DNA of 8,284 bases, taken from assembly GCA_964634685.1 (NCBI GenBank), contig CAZWLD010000056.1, positions 1 to 8,284 on the forward strand, read 5' to 3'. The position numbers and the translations under genes were made by a program. Source of the stretch: CAZWLD01 sp964634685. Its GTDB lineage: Bacteria > Bacillota_I > Bacilli_A > Acholeplasmatales > JAEDCM01. Below are positions 7,041-8,284 of this stretch, in pieces (within the stretch, counting starts at the first letter, position 1; the number at the start of each line of letters is the position of its first letter). The notes below the pieces were generated by a model. It worked only from the letters and a program-made list of their open reading frames with translations. It had not been told where the DNA came from and did not search any database.

Positions 7041-8039
7041 CTATTTCTTTAACGCGTTGATTAATTCAAATCTACGCATTGCGTCGTATCCTTCGATATT
7101 CTTGTTTTTAGCCATTTCTTTTAATTCGAAAGTTTTAAGTTTTGTTAAATCTTTTCCTTCTTCATCAAAGACAGGTTTTACTTCCTTTGGTTGACCTTCT
7201 TTTTTAACTGGTTTAGCAGGTTTTTCTTGCTTTTCAGCTGCTGGTTTTTCTTCCTTCTTTGGTTCATCAGAAAGAATTGGAAGTGGTTCAGAGAACTTAT
7301 CTGCGTTCTTTAAATTTCCTTCTTCATCAAATTCAGGAACAATTCCACCTTGTCCTTCGATAATTGCATTACCCATTACCCAAGTAACTAATTTAACTGC
7401 TCTAATAGCGTCATCATTAGCTGGAATAACATAATCAACATCATCAGGATCACAGTTAGTATCAACAATACCAAAAACCGGAATATTTAATTTACGTGCT
7501 TCTAAAATAGCATTTCTTTCTTTACGAGGATCAACAATGAATAAAGCATCTGGAAGCTTCTTCATATCCTTGATTCCGCCTAAGAATTTTTCTAATCTTT
7601 CGCGTTCTTGTTTTAATCCAATAACTTCTTTTTTAGGTAAAACATCGAAAATTCCATCTTTTTCCATCTTGTATAAGTCTTGTAATCTCTTAATACGACG
7701 ACGGATAGTTTTGAAGTTTGTCATTGTTCCACCTAACCATCTTTGATCAACATAATATTGACCAGTACGGATAGCTTCTTCCTTTACAGCCTCTTGAGCT
7801 TGCTTTTTAGTACCAACAAATAATACCTTTCCTTCGCCCTTTTCGTCATCACCTTTAACGATTTGAGCTAAAGCTGCATAAGCTGTTTCGATTTGCTTTG
7901 CTGTTTTTTGTAAGTCAATGATATAAATACCATTTCTTGAAGTGTAGATGTATTTTCCCATTTTAGGGTTCCATCTACGAGTTGCATGTCCAAAATGAAC
8001 ACCAGACTCTAATAATTGTTTCATTGAAACGACTGCCAT
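7041..8039 (-). CDS. rpsB: 30S ribosomal protein S2 with Rho_N-like C-terminal extension
   Basis: Structural protein of the small subunit, bound between head and body on the 16S rRNA and needed for S1/mRNA docking in the family. Residues 1-235 are a complete S2: LLESGVHFGHATRRWNPKM (9-27), FVGTKKQAQ (74-82), the DQRWLGGTMTN block (98-108), DPRKERNAI (170-178) and GIVDTNCDPD (190-199). The protein is 332 aa, about 85-95 longer than B. subtilis or E. coli S2. The extra part is a Lys/Glu/Pro-rich, probably disordered linker (about 237-296) followed by a compact helical motif (297-332) with the L-x-x-x-E-L-K-E-M-A, I-E-G-Y, M-R-R-x-E-L-I pattern of Rho N-terminal (SAP-like) nucleic-acid-binding domains. 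AGGAG lies 8 nt before the ATG. First gene of its unit, behind promoter 8150-8178 and a foldable leader. S2 is certain; the role of the tail is unknown. Confidence 0.97.
   Translation of the reverse strand: MAVVSMKQLLESGVHFGHATRRWNPKMGKYIYTSRNGIYIIDLQKTAKQIETAYAALAQIVKGDDEKGEGKVLFVGTKKQAQEAVKEEAIRTGQYYVDQRWLGGTMTNFKTIRRRIKRLQDLYKMEKDGIFDVLPKKEVIGLKQERERLEKFLGGIKDMKKLPDALFIVDPRKERNAILEARKLNIPVFGIVDTNCDPDDVDYVIPANDDAIRAVKLVTWVMGNAIIEGQGGIVPEFDEEGNLKNADKFSEPLPILSDEPKKEEKPAAEKQEKPAKPVKKEGQPKEVKPVFDEEGKDLTKLKTFELKEMAKNKNIEGYDAMRRFELINALKK
7153..7175 (-). repeat. Direct repeat copy in the rpsB tail (C-terminal side of the linker)
   Basis: A 17-nt block (7153-7169) identical to 7315-7331, extending to 23 nt with two mismatches. 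It encodes P-V-FDEEG at residues 289-295, just before the Rho_N-like motif. Confidence 0.75.
7315..7337 (-). repeat. Direct repeat copy in the rpsB tail (end of the S2 core)
   Basis: Partner of 7153-7175, encoding P-E-FDEEG at residues 235-241 where the canonical S2 fold ends. The two copies bracket the low-complexity linker. Confidence 0.75.
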
Positions 8040-8047
8040 GTTTTTTT

Positions 8048-8070
8048 CTCCTTTTTTTGTTTTTTCCTCC
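8048..8070 (-). promoter_or_regulatory. Tandem Shine-Dalgarno-like sites before rpsB
   Basis: AGGAG at 8048-8052 is 8 nt from the ATG and is the working site. A second GGAGG at 8066-8070 is 26 nt from the ATG, too far to initiate there, and its first base falls in the end of the predicted leader stem. It may act as a standby site. Confidence 0.5.
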
Positions 8071-8126
8071 GCCTATCTCTTTGCATTTCACCACCATTTG
8101 GCACTTGGCAATTTGCTCGATAAACG
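8070..8126 (-). ncRNA. Candidate structured 5' leader of the rpsB mRNA
   Basis: On the minus strand CGTTTATC (8119-8126) pairs with GATAGGCG (8070-8077), 8 bp with two G-U. Inside it GCA can pair with TGC, and ATTGCCA (8106-8112) pairs with TGGTGGT (8090-8096), 7 bp with G-U pairs, around a 9-nt loop. The fold lies between the predicted transcription start (about 8143) and the ribosome binding site. Autoregulation of rpsB by S2 is known in gammaproteobacteria. I do not recognise this fold as a named family, so a regulatory role is inference. Confidence 0.4.
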
Positions 8127-8149
8127 TGTGTATTTTTCGTACCTTTATT

Positions 8150-8178
8150 AATATATCATAAACCAAACTCAATTTCAA
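8150..8178 (-). promoter_or_regulatory. Promoter of the rpsB-tsf-pyrH-frr unit
   Basis: TTGAAA (8173-8178), 17 nt, TATATT (8150-8155), with a TG one base upstream of the -10 box (extended -10). Each hexamer has a single mismatch. A run of A on the minus strand just upstream of the -35 box could act as an UP element. The predicted start is near 8143, about 104 nt before the rpsB ATG. Confidence 0.75.
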
Positions 8179-8235
8179 GTGTTTTTTTAACTACCGTAGG
8201 ATAAACGCACGAAAAAAATTCAAAAACTAATTGAC

Positions 8236-8255
8236 AAGGGGTTGAAATCCCCCTT
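8236..8255 (+). other. Terminator-like hairpin overlapping the right-edge promoter
   Basis: AAGGGG (8236-8241) can pair with CCCCTT (8250-8255), 6 bp with an 8-nt loop, followed by five more T on the plus strand. It has the form of a Rho-independent terminator, but no plus-strand gene ends here, and it coincides with the -35 box and spacer of the outward promoter. It may block stray plus-strand transcription, or be chance. Confidence 0.35.
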
Positions 8256-8270
8256 TTTTTATGGTATAAT
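8242..8270 (+). promoter_or_regulatory. Plus-strand promoter firing out of the right edge
   Basis: TTGAAA (8242-8247), 17 nt, then TATAAT (8265-8270) with TGG directly before it (extended -10). The predicted start is near 8277, so a divergent gene or RNA should begin just outside the window. A better -35 sequence, TTGACA at 8231-8236, is 28 nt from the -10 box, too far to pair with it. Confidence 0.7.
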
Positions 8271-8284
8271 ATATTACACGCGTG

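Noticed and set aside
168..8039. Glu codons often appear as GAG before GTT or GC (GAGGTT/GAGGC hexamers) across the genes
   Set aside because: The impression is clear by eye, but counter-examples are easy to find (GAA GCT, GAA GTA, GAA GGA) and no statistics could be run; ordinary codon-context bias would explain it.
7975..8178. Minus-strand open frame of 67 codons across the rpsB leader
   Set aside because: It starts upstream of the predicted transcription start, runs through the leader into rpsB in another frame, and its product looks like translated non-coding sequence.
1..8284. Mobile elements, CRISPR arrays, tRNA or rRNA genes, phage or defence genes
   Set aside because: None seen. The window is filled by conserved housekeeping genes in their usual order, all intact and with uniform composition; no spaced repeats, transposase motifs or tRNA-like folds were recognised.

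Overview
The window is a compact, AT-rich housekeeping cluster from a low-GC Gram-positive bacterium (Firmicutes/Bacilli-type). All eight genes lie on the minus strand, in the order rpsB, tsf, pyrH, frr, uppS, cdsA, dxr, rseP. This is the classic Bacillus-type arrangement of translation genes followed by isoprenoid/envelope genes. UGA is used as a stop codon (uppS, dxr) and the tryptophan codon checked is UGG, so the genetic code is the standard one and not the Mycoplasma code. The base composition and the unusual C-terminal tail on S2 would suit a deep Bacilli lineage such as Erysipelotrichales, RF39 or an Acholeplasma relative. That placement is only a guess.

Layout, read 5' to 3' on the minus strand from the right edge. 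Bases 8040-8284 are non-coding. They hold an outward (+) promoter for a gene beyond the right edge, the rpsB promoter (8150-8178), and a leader of about 104 nt that can fold. Transcription unit 1 follows: rpsB (30S protein S2, with a Rho_N-like tail), a hairpin, tsf (EF-Ts), a terminator-like hairpin, pyrH (UMP kinase) and frr (ribosome recycling factor). It ends at a strong Rho-independent terminator (4686-4716). Transcription unit 2 starts at its own promoter (4646-4673): uppS, cdsA, dxr and rseP, joined by ATGA overlaps or an 11-nt gap. It ends at a strong terminator (118-148). The last 117 bases contain a perfect consensus promoter (17-45) firing out of the left edge.

Functionally, unit 1 serves translation (ribosome assembly, EF-Tu recycling, post-termination recycling) and pyrimidine nucleotide supply. 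Unit 2 serves the envelope: Dxr commits carbon to the MEP isoprenoid pathway, UppS builds the C55 lipid carrier, CdsA makes CDP-diacylglycerol, and RseP/RasP is the intramembrane protease for regulated proteolysis.

No undescribed multi-gene system is visible. The non-routine points are the Rho_N-like domain on S2 with a repeat bracketing its linker, a perfect 17-nt inverted repeat flanking tsf, nested hairpins that may grade expression, a foldable rpsB leader, tandem PDZ domains in RseP, and the strong outward promoters at both edges.
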